DNA of 36,058 nucleotides from a virus: the IMG/VR virus record IMGVR_UViG_3300049629_001329, positions 1 to 36,058 of that record; one strand, given 5' to 3'. Shown here piece by piece: positions 28,912 to 35,636 of this stretch (the stretch's first letter is position 1; every line of letters begins with the position of its first letter). A model generated the notes under the pieces. It was not told the origin of the DNA. It did no database searches and was given only the letters and a program-made list of their open reading frames with translations. Both the position numbers and the translations under genes were made by a program.

Positions 28912-29155
28912 TGCCGTCCTCCTTGAAACAGTCCCAGCCCCACCTCTTTGCGTGATTTTCTCGGTGATTGTTGGTTGCATCTTCAAGCATAACGCATATC
29001 TCCCGCCTCGCCTCGTCACGCTCCTTGCGGACTTCCCTGATATGCTCAACCACCTGATTAAAGACATCCTCGGTCACACTAAACTGCATGAACCGATACT
29101 TGAATGCCAAGAAGCGATCAAGGATATCCACACCATTTGAATCTCTATCGGGCAT
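28904..29155 (-). CDS. Small early protein, paralog of the upstream gene (KERDEARRE type)
   Basis: 83 residues from ATG 29155, chosen because AAGGAG lies 7 nt upstream (ATG 29161 is too close). The motif KERDEARREIC followed by WGWDCFKEDGNV is shared with the 90-residue neighbour, so these are tandem paralogs. Helical, charged, cytoplasmic; role unknown. Confidence 0.6.
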   Translation of the reverse strand: MPDRDSNGVDILDRFLAFKYRFMQFSVTEDVFNQVVEHIREVRKERDEARREICVMLEDATNNHRENHAKRWGWDCFKEDGNV

Positions 29156-29417
29156 CGGCATTCTCCTTGAAGCAATCCCATCCAAATGACTTTGCCACAT
29201 CCATTGCTGCTTCTTCAAGAGTCATATCTTCGTGTGCTGGATTCGGGAAGAAGTCCGTGAATCCTCGGCAATATTCCCGCCTCGCCTCGTCACGCTCTTT
29301 TGTCAGTCGTTGAATAGTCTCATACGCCTCACAGATATCCCGTAGAACATCAGGGGGAAGATCGGTGCGCTTGCTATGGCAGCGTAGGCGGTAGTCTAGG
29401 GGTTCGTAGTCTGGCAT
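29145..29417 (-). CDS. Small early protein (KERDEARRE type)
   Basis: 90 residues. MPDYEPLDYRLRCHSKRTDL, then TKERDEARREYC and FGWDCFKENADAR. Related to the 83-residue gene downstream. AGGA precedes the ATG. Function unknown. The overlap with the next gene lets it couple translation. Confidence 0.6.
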   Translation of the reverse strand: MPDYEPLDYRLRCHSKRTDLPPDVLRDICEAYETIQRLTKERDEARREYCRGFTDFFPNPAHEDMTLEEAAMDVAKSFGWDCFKENADAR

Positions 29418-29429
29418 TGGTTCCTGTCC

Positions 29430-29612
29430 TCAATGACTATCTTCAAGATAGGTCAGAAGCATCTTTGCTTCATCATACTGTCTTGCAACTTCGGGAACAC
29501 CCTCATCATCGCCTTCAGACTCAAGAAAGGCGACATGATCCGACAAAACACTCGTCAAAATTTCAATCTCGCGGTGAGAAAGGCGAATATTAATATGTTT
29601 TTCGGTATTCAT
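29430..29612 (-). CDS. Small acidic early protein
   Basis: 60 residues, INIRLSHREIEILTSVLSDH then FLESEGDDEGVPEVARQYDE. Mostly helical; no family recognised. AAGGA lies before the ATG, which overlaps the upstream stop by 1 nt. Confidence 0.6.
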   Translation of the reverse strand: MNTEKHINIRLSHREIEILTSVLSDHVAFLESEGDDEGVPEVARQYDEAKMLLTYLEDSH

Positions 29613-29800
29613 TAGAGCAAGTCCTTGAAGTTGTCAATCTTGATGCTAATCTGCTCCAACTGATCGGTGATCTCGTTGGTGGTGATGTTACCCTCAAAGA
29701 TGTCGCTATTCAACATCTCAACCATCTCCTGAATCTTATCCATACGGTCATTCAGGGTGAGGGGAGTTTTCTCGGTCTTGGTCTTGGTCTTGGTAGCCAT
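29612..29800 (-). CDS. Small coiled-coil early protein
   Basis: 62 residues from ATG 29800 (ATG 29809 is an alternative). Thr/Lys-rich start MATKTKTKTEKTPLTLNDRM then a heptad-like helix to the C-terminus (IQEMVEMLNSDIFEGNIT, ITDQLEQISIKIDNFKDLL). It may oligomerise. Unknown function. GGAG lies 9 nt before the chosen ATG. Confidence 0.6.
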   Translation of the reverse strand: MATKTKTKTEKTPLTLNDRMDKIQEMVEMLNSDIFEGNITTNEITDQLEQISIKIDNFKDLL

Positions 29801-29801
29801 A

Positions 29802-30071
29802 TCAGACATCTCCGTAAAGGGCTTCTTCGGTATAACGAGTGACACTCTTGATCTTGCCGTAGCGACGACGAGCGCAAGCCACGATGCGCTTGTATATCTT
29901 CGGGGTGCAGTAGAACTGGAGGTCGAATCCACTAACTCCCATGCCACTTCCGTAGAAATAGCGGCTGTAACGCTTCTCCAGCCCACGGGAAATTTCAAAA
30001 TAGTTTCCACGGTTGTAAAAGAAAATGTAGTGGTACTTGGTCGGCTTCTTGGTCTTGATTTTATTAGTCAT
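29802..30071 (-). CDS. Hypothetical basic early protein
   Basis: 89 residues, Tyr/Arg-rich (KYHYIFFYNRGNYFEISRGL, KRIVACARRRYGKIKSVTRY). Its leader TTAAGGAAACAAAATG is identical to that of the LRV gene at 30470. No family recognised. Confidence 0.6.
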   Translation of the reverse strand: MTNKIKTKKPTKYHYIFFYNRGNYFEISRGLEKRYSRYFYGSGMGVSGFDLQFYCTPKIYKRIVACARRRYGKIKSVTRYTEEALYGDV

Positions 30072-30089
30072 TTTGTTTCCTTAATTTTC

Positions 30090-30470
30090 TTAAGAGGCGA
30101 CTTTCTGTGCCCTGAGAGCAGAGACCTGGAGTTGAAGAATGGGATCCTTTTGTAACCTCTCTTGAGCAGCGCTGCGGACACCCTTTCCCTTGTCTTCCAG
30201 AGCCTTCAGCATGATTTCAGGAGTGGCATTGGGATTCCCGGCAGCAGCATAGCGGACACTGTATTCCTTGTCTTTCATTGCCTTCATCAGGACTTCGGGA
30301 GTGGCATTAGGATTATCGGCAGCCTTCCAGCGGACATCTTCATCTTCATCCTCCAGAGCCTTCAGCAGGACTTCGGGAGTGGCATTGGGATTCCCGGCAG
30401 CACAATAGCGGACAACGCGAACATTGCTGTCTAGGTCTTTCAAAAGTTTATTGGTAGTCTTAGTAGCCAT
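30090..30470 (-). CDS. LRV/HEAT-like repeat protein, copy 2
   Basis: 126 residues with three 26-residue repeats of the form AAxNPNATPE-(V/I)-x-L-KA-(L/M)-x-D-x4-VR, the pattern of leucine-rich-variant/HEAT-like alpha solenoids that bind proteins. N-terminus MATKTTNKLLKDLDSN and C-terminus LQKDPILQLQVSALRAQ are shared with its tandem paralog at 30489. A strong Shine-Dalgarno (AAGGAAA) precedes it. Target unknown; such repeats act in protein-protein contacts. Confidence 0.75.
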   Translation of the reverse strand: MATKTTNKLLKDLDSNVRVVRYCAAGNPNATPEVLLKALEDEDEDVRWKAADNPNATPEVLMKAMKDKEYSVRYAAAGNPNATPEIMLKALEDKGKGVRSAAQERLQKDPILQLQVSALRAQKVAS

Positions 30471-30488
30471 TTTGTTTCCTTAATTTTC

Positions 30489-30869
30489 TTACGTTTCGGT
30501 TGATTGTGCCTCTAGAGCAGCAACTTGAAGTTTAAGAATGGGATCCTTTTGTAACCTTTCTTGAGCAGCGCTGCGGACATCCTCATCCTTATCTTCCAGA
30601 GCCTTCAGCATGATTTCGGGAGTAGCATTGGGATTCAGGGCAGCACCACTGCGGATACCTTCATCTTCATCCTCCATTGCCTTCCGCAGAATTTCAGGAG
30701 TGGCATTGGGATTCTTGGCAGCATAATAGCGGACCCAGCAATACTCGTCCCCCATTGCCTTCAGGAGGACTTCAGGAGTGGCATTGGGATGCTTGGCAGC
30801 AAAACTGCGGACATCTTCATCCTTGTTGTCTAGGTATTTCAGGAGTTTATTGGTAATCTTGGTAGTCAT
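30489..30869 (-). CDS. LRV/HEAT-like repeat protein, copy 1
   Basis: 126 residues, same length and repeat plan as the downstream copy, with about three NPNATPE-type units. Differences are concentrated in the loops (DEDEGIRSGAAL versus KEYSVRYAAAG), as expected for paralogs under divergent selection. It follows the 30887 gene in the operon; its own Shine-Dalgarno is weak. Confidence 0.75.
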   Translation of the reverse strand: MTTKITNKLLKYLDNKDEDVRSFAAKHPNATPEVLLKAMGDEYCWVRYYAAKNPNATPEILRKAMEDEDEGIRSGAALNPNATPEIMLKALEDKDEDVRSAAQERLQKDPILKLQVAALEAQSTET

Positions 30870-30886
30870 TTTATTCTGTAGAGGGA

Positions 30887-31096
30887 TTAGTCATCATAGT
30901 GATCATAGAGGGGTTCGTAACTGTCGTCAATGAAGTCGTAATCTTCCTTCTTCTCTCCCACCTGCTTGAGTGGGGGATGCCCCCACACTTGACCGTAGGA
31001 GGGGTTCCACTCCCACAGAATCCCCCGCATGACTTTGATCTTTGCGTTCAGACGGGCGATCTCTGCCTTCAATTCGTTAATGTCGTCGTTGTTCAT
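30887..31096 (-). CDS. Small early protein, leaderless start
   Basis: 69 residues from ATG 31096. An N-terminal helix (INELKAEIARLNAKIKVMRG) is followed by WEWNPSYGQVWGHPPLKQ and an acidic tail. Unknown family. The first ATG after the -10 box (31102) precedes the predicted +1; the second ATG, at 31096, falls exactly on it. Confidence 0.6.
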   Translation of the reverse strand: MNNDDINELKAEIARLNAKIKVMRGILWEWNPSYGQVWGHPPLKQVGEKKEDYDFIDDSYEPLYDHYDD

Positions 31097-31102
31097 GTTC
31101 AT

Positions 31103-31131
31103 AGTATACACTCTCTTGGGTTGGTTGTCAA
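31103..31131 (-). promoter_or_regulatory. Strong sigma70-type promoter TTGACA-17-TATACT (minus)
   Basis: TTGACA (31131-31126) and TATACT (31108-31103). It shares AGAGTGTATACTATG with the promoter at 31506. Predicted +1 is ATG 31096. Confidence 0.8.
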
Positions 31132-31499
31132 TCAATATGAATCTCAATACCCAAACTATTCATCACCTTCGTGGCCTGCTTACCCACCTTGGGGGCTTCT
31201 TCAGGCAGGGGTGGCAATTCATCCACTCGCAGACGCTTTCTTTCTCCAGTCTGTTCACCGGGAAGAATCTCTGCGGTCAAATATTGAGAAACTTTTTTGC
31301 GTTTGCGCGAAACAACCTTGGGTTCAAACTCTTCGTCATAGATTTCTCTGTATGGACGAATGGCACGGCAGATTGGACTGGACACACACCAGTTATCCAA
31401 TGACGTGCCGGGAAGGGTAGGAAGGGCATTGAACGCCTCTTGAATGCAATTACGCAGATAGCGAATCTCACGCTGCAAACGCTCAATGTCGGGTTGCAT
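31128..31499 (-). CDS. Early protein, leaderless start, coiled-coil N-terminus
   Basis: 123 residues from ATG 31499. A helix QPDIERLQREIRYLRNCIQE leads, a basic KVVSRKRKKV segment sits in the middle, and the C-terminus is Pro/Glu-rich (RVDELPPLPEEAPKVGKQ). No family recognised. First gene of the long minus operon; the A of ATG lies at the predicted +1. Confidence 0.6.
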   Translation of the reverse strand: MQPDIERLQREIRYLRNCIQEAFNALPTLPGTSLDNWCVSSPICRAIRPYREIYDEEFEPKVVSRKRKKVSQYLTAEILPGEQTGERKRLRVDELPPLPEEAPKVGKQATKVMNSLGIEIHID

Positions 31500-31505
31500 G
31501 GACAT

Positions 31506-31533
31506 AGTATACACTCTCAATGGCAAAAGGCAA
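31506..31533 (-). promoter_or_regulatory. Sigma70-type promoter TTGCCT-16-TATACT (minus)
   Basis: TTGCCT (31533-31528) and TATACT (31511-31506). It abuts the plus-strand late box at 31534. Confidence 0.65.
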
Positions 31534-31540
31534 CTAAATA
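31534..31540 (+). promoter_or_regulatory. Late promoter box CTAAATA
   Basis: CTAAATA-CCTAT-ATG 31546; 5-nt spacing. Directly adjacent to the -35 of the divergent early promoter. Confidence 0.65.
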
Positions 31541-31545
31541 CCTAT

Positions 31546-32163
31546 ATGAAAAAATTTAAGCAATTTTTATTAGAAACTGAACAAACTTTAAATCCAAGAC
31601 GCTCAGATTATCCGGAAGGAGACTCAGGGCAACAGCAATACCTTCAGGCCCTGCGTGATACTGCAAAAAAACAAAAACAGGAAGCAGAAGAAATGACTAG
31701 GAGCGCAGAAAGCCGTGCAAATGTTCTGGGTAATATAGAAACAGGATTAAAAGCAGCAGATGTGGTAACTGATGTTGCACTCACGGCAGGTAGCGTTATT
31801 CCGGGAGGTGCTTTATTGAATGCTGGTGTGAAAGCGACTAAATCAGCAATTGCGGCGGGAAGTGGGGATTATACAGGTGCAGCAGTAAACGCACTTGATG
31901 CAGCCGTTCCAATTGCAGGAAAATTAGCAACGGGTGTAAAGACAGCAGGAAATATTGCTTCAGTCGTCAATAATCCAATAACAGGTGGTGTTCGTGTTGC
32001 TGCCAACAAAACAGGGCTTTCACAGGCAATCTCTTCAGGTGTACAAAAATTAGGAGTATCAGAACTCGCTGCAAATGCAGCGGGCAAGGGATTAGGATCT
32101 GCTACTCAAAAAACATCTGTTGCATTAGGTCAGTCAGCAACAGAAAAAGAAAAGAAAATATAA
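31546..32163 (+). CDS. Late protein with capsid-targeting-like N-terminus and Gly/Ala-rich hydrophobic core
   Basis: 205 residues from ATG 31546. N-terminus MKKFKQFLLE-TEQTLNPRR closely follows the MK-x-F-x-FLxE layout (LLE at 8-10). After a charged helix (about 38-60), residues 68-150 are Ala/Gly/Val-rich (VVTDVALTAGSVIPGGALLN, AAVNALDAAVPIAGKLATGV), similar in style to the 1039-residue protein, and may interact with membranes. Followed 1 nt later by a 47-residue gene with a similar N-terminus. Confidence 0.65.
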   Translation: MKKFKQFLLETEQTLNPRRSDYPEGDSGQQQYLQALRDTAKKQKQEAEEMTRSAESRANVLGNIETGLKAADVVTDVALTAGSVIPGGALLNAGVKATKSAIAAGSGDYTGAAVNALDAAVPIAGKLATGVKTAGNIASVVNNPITGGVRVAANKTGLSQAISSGVQKLGVSELAANAAGKGLGSATQKTSVALGQSATEKEKKI

Positions 32164-32164
32164 A

Positions 32165-32308
32165 ATGAAAAGTTTCAAACAATTTTTGGAAGATTATGAT
32201 GTTTATATTGACAAGCCTATGGGATTCAAGAAGGTAGAACCCGAAGTAGATGAGTTAGAAGTAACTGATACAGAGGATGAAAAGCAAGAGGAAAGTGAAG
32301 GGGGGTAA
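32165..32308 (+). CDS. Small acidic late protein with the same N-terminal signature
   Basis: 47 residues. MKSFKQFLE at the N-terminus copies MKKFKQFLLE of the upstream gene; the rest is increasingly acidic, ending EDEKQEESEGG. The start is 1 nt after the upstream stop. Highly charged small proteins of this kind occur inside phage heads; that is a comparison, not evidence. Confidence 0.55.
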   Translation: MKSFKQFLEDYDVYIDKPMGFKKVEPEVDELEVTDTEDEKQEESEGG

Positions 32309-32550
32309 AGGTGGGGAATTGTGGGAGCGAGTGGGGAAAAGAAATTTAAAGAAATTTTGAGTGGTGGGGGATAAGTAAACCTTCCTATAACCCCCTTTAA
32401 TAGTCTTTAACGCCATTTACAGCCACTCTAAGCCCTCAAAGGCCCACGGAGAGGTCTTTTAGGCCGAGCCCTTATAGGGAATCGTAGCGTGTCAAGCAAT
32501 TATTACAAAGATTTTGACAAATTTTTAAAAATTTTGACAATTTTTAAGTT

Positions 32551-32631
32551 CTGTCCTCCAAAATATTACAATCCTGTCCAGAATTCTGAACCCTGTCCAG
32601 GTTTTATTCTAGTCCTGTCAGAATTCTGTCC
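32551..32631 (+). repeat. Helically phased CTGTCC array
   Basis: CTGTCC at 32551, 32574, 32593, (CTGTCA) 32615 and 32626: spacings 23, 19, 22 and 11 bp, near multiples of a helical turn. Two copies of CAGAATTCTG palindrome (32579, 32619) interleave. Confidence 0.55.
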
Positions 32632-32696
32632 TATAGAAAATTTATTATTGCTGGGGGAGGGATCTGGCATATCTCATCATAGAAAGAATGCCCCCC

Positions 32697-32710
32697 TCCG
32701 GATAGTAGTT
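32697..32710 (+). repeat. GATAGTAGT dispersed repeat, one of six
   Basis: TCCGGATAGTAGTT here. Others: GACTACTATCC 27927-27937, GGGACTACTATCCG 33083-33096, TGATAGTAGT 33147-33156, GGGGCTACTATCCG 35507-35520, CGGATAGTAGTCCC 35577-35590. Three in each orientation, mostly intergenic. Confidence 0.5.
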
Positions 32711-32745
32711 CCTGATGCTTCTGGAATCCTGTACAGATAAATCTT

Positions 32746-33029
32746 GTCCGGTAATATTTTCAGAAATTTTTGAAACCGTCTGAGTGAGTCTGATAACTCC
32801 CCAGTATAGACCCAGAAGGCAGAGTCCGGTAACTAGGACCCACCATAACGCCCGATAACCCCCTGCCCGATAATACTTACGATTATCAGTCACAGGACGG
32901 GACGAGGGGGTTATCGGTCGCATGAACAGTCTGATAACTATACACCAGATATGGGGGATGTCAAGTAATCGATGTACAAGTCCGATAATGGATCCCAGGC
33001 GTGCCAGGTGACTCAGATTGTCCGATAAT
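32746..33029. repeat. Cluster of (C/T)C-(G/T)GATAA-like motifs
   Basis: CCGGTAAT 32746, CTGATAAC 32790, CCGGTAAC 32825, CCGATAAC 32852, CCGATAAT 32867, inverse TTATCGG 32911, CTGATAAC 32931, CCGATAAT 32982 and 33022. A further CCGATAAC lies at 35485. Confidence 0.55.
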
Positions 33030-33115
33030 AAATTAATTAATTTGAGACGTGGAAACAATCCCGTACCTGGCAGGGCTTGTCCGGGACTACTATCCGCCCA
33101 GTCCGCAAGGAATGC

Positions 33116-33149
33116 AAAAAAAATCAAGAAACCTCAGAGGTTTCTTGAT
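33116..33149 (-). terminator. Intrinsic terminator of the VWA gene (minus)
   Basis: Perfect 12-bp stem ATCAAGAAACCT/AGGTTTCTTGAT with a 3-nt loop, followed on the minus strand by eight T. Confidence 0.85.
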
Positions 33150-33160
33150 AGTAGTAAGAA

Positions 33161-33202
33161 CCCACCCAGGAACTGGCTCTCTCCTTCCAGTCCCTGGGTG
33201 GG
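33161..33202. other. Large stable hairpin downstream of the VWA gene
   Basis: CCCACCCAGG/CCTGGGTGGG, one mismatch, then ACTGG/CCAGT. It lies between the VWA stop and the terminator and may protect the mRNA 3' end. Confidence 0.65.
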
Positions 33203-33222
33203 CATAAGATGTTTGGAAAGAT

Positions 33223-35424
33223 TTATTTCTCTTTCTTGGCGGGGTTGGCAGAGAGGCGGTAGACCTCCTCGCCCACGGCCTTCAGAGGCTGACCCGCCAC
33301 GATGTCCACATACCGGGTGAGGAACACGCGGCTAGATCCACGCTGACCCATCGTCTTGACGAAGGTGTTCTTGATCTTGGTGAACGTGCCACCGTCCGCA
33401 ATGGCATCCTCGTCCTTGACGATCTTGGGAGTCTTGATGAGGAAGAAGCCGTCGTAGCCGGGGTAGGAAGCCTTCGGCAGAATGATGCACCCTTCCCGAT
33501 TGTAAGTCTCCTTCACCGCGAGGAAGCGAGGGCTATTCTCGTAAGCACCGGAACCGCTGTAGTCGCCACGGCGGTAACGATCCTGCTCCTCCGCGTGAAT
33601 CTTCTCCGACTCGTCGGTGGTGACGCAGAACCCGCTGAACATATTTGCGCTGAAGTTCTTGCTGCCCACGAACATTCCCACGGTGCGGGCGTTGAGAGTC
33701 TTGCGAAGATCGTCAAGCATGACCGACACCACGACGTTTCCCATGCTCATGCCACGGGTGGCCTGCGTATCGACGCGAGTGATCTGTCCCATCATCTCGT
33801 TGTTGATGGTGAGGGATGATCCGGCGACGGTGCAGTAGGGAACACCTTCAGAGTTACCTTCGCGTTCCGCCTGAAGGTTGACTCCGTTGGGCTGTCCGTC
33901 CGTCACGACCATCACGGTCGGGATCTGAATGTTGTTGTCCGCCACCCACTTCTGCACGAACTGCGTCCCAAGCATCAAGGCCTCCACGGTCGGGGTGGAA
34001 CCAAGCGAGAACACGCGGCTGCGCTGCTTCAGGACAATCGCTTCGTAGAGGAAGGCGAGGAGCCGTTCCCGCTTGGCCGCATTGTCCGACGAGGATGCCA
34101 ACTGAATCAACTTGCAGGCACCGTAGGCAACCGTGTTGGGACGCAGGTTGACGAACTTGGGATCGTGGGGAGACTGGTACTGGCTGTAGTCACCCGCCGA
34201 ATGCCTCTTGGTGATGGCCTCACGATCCGCCACGCCACGCTCACCCATCACACCGCATTCGGTGAAGCCAAACACCTCAAAGGGAATCTTCGCCTTCTCG
34301 CAGAACCACACCAACTGAAGAATCTGAAGAAAGCAATCGGAGAGCGTCGTTCCCATCGACCCGCTGCAATCAAGGAAGAAGCAGATGCCGTGGTTTTTGC
34401 CGTCCTGCTTGACGATCTTCGACAGGAAGATATCGTCATGGGTGCGGTACTGGTGCAGACGGTCAAGGTTCAGCATCCCGGTCTGCTTGGGACGCTCACG
34501 CCGAATCTCGTCAGCCGCCTTGCGACGCTCAAACTGGGCAACCAACTGGCGAACGAAGGAGTCCGACTGCTTCACGAACTCACGGTAGGAAGTGAGAGTG
34601 AAGGGCATGGTCTGACGCTCAAACTCCCACAGAAGTTCATCGGTGGGAATGATCTGATCCGAAAGATTCTGAATCGGGGAGAGCGTGACCGTGGTGGCGG
34701 TGAAGTCCGCGCCACTCTTACGAACGAACCCGCCCTCCATGTCCACCATGCCAAGCCCTTCGGTCTGCTGCTTGCCCTGCTTGGCATCGGAAGGTTCGCC
34801 CTTGCCGGAGCCATTCTGCTGCTGCTCCTGCTCGTACTTCTTCCGCATCTCGTCCATCGAAGGATGCTCATAGAGAGCCTTCGCCAACTGGAAAGCCTCA
34901 TCGAAGGTCTGCACCGCGTCGATCATGTCCGCAATGCCCTGCTCCTCGTCGGAAAGATTCACATTCATGAAGCCGGGAATGCCCCACTTGAAGTGAATGT
35001 TCATGCGGTTGATGAGTCCGACCTTCGCAATGTCCATCTCGCTGAACTTGAACAGGTCGGTGTCCACGACCTCCTTGTAGCCCAAGAAGAAGTCCCGACG
35101 AGTGCCGGGGTACTTCGCCTTCATCATCTTCTCAATGCGAACGTCCTCAATCACGTTGCAGATGCGGTGCAGCAACTTGCCATTGAACCCATCGGCTTCC
35201 GCCTGCTTCATCAACTCCTCGCTACGCTCGTAGGGAGTCCACAGGGCATGGCTGATCTCGTGAGCCACGAGCATGGTCTGAAGGGTGTCGGAGACATTCC
35301 AGACGGGCATGACGAGGTGACGAGTCTTGACATCGAACGATGCCGTGGGTGCGTTGGCATCGAAGGAGAAGGAAAGGTTTTCGGTGGCGAGAGCGCGGGC
35401 GAAGATGGAGAGAGAGGTGTTCAT
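33223..35424 (-). CDS. HExxH metallopeptidase-like plus VWA (MIDAS) domain protein
   Basis: 733 residues. N-terminal domain: AHEISHALW (His55, Glu56, His59, a zinc HExxH) with NVIEDVRIEKMMKAKYPG (Glu93/Asp94 as possible third ligand). A Gln/Lys-rich linker spans about 195-225. C-terminal domain: ICFFLDCSGSMG (Asp352, Ser354, Ser356), the MIDAS of a von Willebrand A fold, and VMVVTDGQPNG. Such VWA proteins usually work with MoxR-type AAA ATPases in phages and CobT-like systems. Visibly GC-rich, unlike the late genes. Its ATG lies 6 nt after TAAGAT, so the mRNA is predicted leaderless. Confidence 0.8.
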   Translation of the reverse strand: MNTSLSIFARALATENLSFSFDANAPTASFDVKTRHLVMPVWNVSDTLQTMLVAHEISHALWTPYERSEELMKQAEADGFNGKLLHRICNVIEDVRIEKMMKAKYPGTRRDFFLGYKEVVDTDLFKFSEMDIAKVGLINRMNIHFKWGIPGFMNVNLSDEEQGIADMIDAVQTFDEAFQLAKALYEHPSMDEMRKKYEQEQQQNGSGKGEPSDAKQGKQQTEGLGMVDMEGGFVRKSGADFTATTVTLSPIQNLSDQIIPTDELLWEFERQTMPFTLTSYREFVKQSDSFVRQLVAQFERRKAADEIRRERPKQTGMLNLDRLHQYRTHDDIFLSKIVKQDGKNHGICFFLDCSGSMGTTLSDCFLQILQLVWFCEKAKIPFEVFGFTECGVMGERGVADREAITKRHSAGDYSQYQSPHDPKFVNLRPNTVAYGACKLIQLASSSDNAAKRERLLAFLYEAIVLKQRSRVFSLGSTPTVEALMLGTQFVQKWVADNNIQIPTVMVVTDGQPNGVNLQAEREGNSEGVPYCTVAGSSLTINNEMMGQITRVDTQATRGMSMGNVVVSVMLDDLRKTLNARTVGMFVGSKNFSANMFSGFCVTTDESEKIHAEEQDRYRRGDYSGSGAYENSPRFLAVKETYNREGCIILPKASYPGYDGFFLIKTPKIVKDEDAIADGGTFTKIKNTFVKTMGQRGSSRVFLTRYVDIVAGQPLKAVGEEVYRLSANPAKKEK

Positions 35425-35430
35425 GCTGTA

Positions 35431-35459
35431 ATCTTACCACAAGTTTGGGGTCAGGTCAA
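35431..35459 (-). promoter_or_regulatory. Sigma70-type promoter TTGACC-17-TAAGAT (minus)
   Basis: TTGACC (35459-35454) and TAAGAT (35436-35431). Predicted +1 is ATG 35424. Confidence 0.65.
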
Positions 35460-35636
35460 GTGAAAGGGAAAATCTTTTTTGCGTCCGATAACGTTCGAGC
35501 TGGTCCGGGGCTACTATCCGGCACCATCCCAAAAATAATAAAGTTCTGCGAGTCCTCGGCCCCCCTAAAGGGGCCTCGGATAGTAGTCCCCTGCCATCTG
35601 CCCCGGCCCCTTGAAGGGGCCGGGGCATGAACAGCA
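35460..35636. other. Intergenic region with GC-rich hairpins and GATAGTAGT repeats
   Basis: Contains CCGATAAC (35485), GGGGCTACTATCCG (35507), GGCCCC/GGGGCC with a 6-nt loop, CGGATAGTAGTCCC (35577) and a perfect 11-bp GC hairpin GCCCCGGCCCC/GGGGCCGGGGC (35600-35626). No T run follows, so it is not a standard terminator. Confidence 0.6.

Larger units (their letters stand above)
32309..33115. other. Long intergenic region with repeated short motifs
   Basis: No credible gene: open frames here lack starts, ribosome sites or coding character. The first part is GGGG-rich, then AT-rich (two TTTTGACAA copies at 32512 and 32532, 20 bp apart), followed by the CTGTCC array, a group of GATAA motifs, and GATAGTAGT-type repeats. 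Confidence 0.6.

Noticed and set aside
30162-30833. Plus-strand 90-residue ORFs opposite the LRV genes
   Set aside because: Antisense shadows of repeat codons; the minus-strand copies have Shine-Dalgarno sites and recognisable repeats.
32653-32699. Hairpin between GGGGGAGG and CCCCCTCC
   Set aside because: The two arms are not in inverted orientation, so they do not pair as a stem.
32489-33320. Open frames in the repeat-rich gap (32489-32740 plus, 32645-33127 minus, 33018-33320 plus)
   Set aside because: No ribosome site, no promoter and no coding character; the last runs through terminator hairpins into the VWA gene.
34165-35463. 432-residue plus-strand ORF opposite the VWA gene
   Set aside because: Antisense shadow of a gene with clear HExxH and MIDAS motifs; it appears open because of GC-rich codon use.
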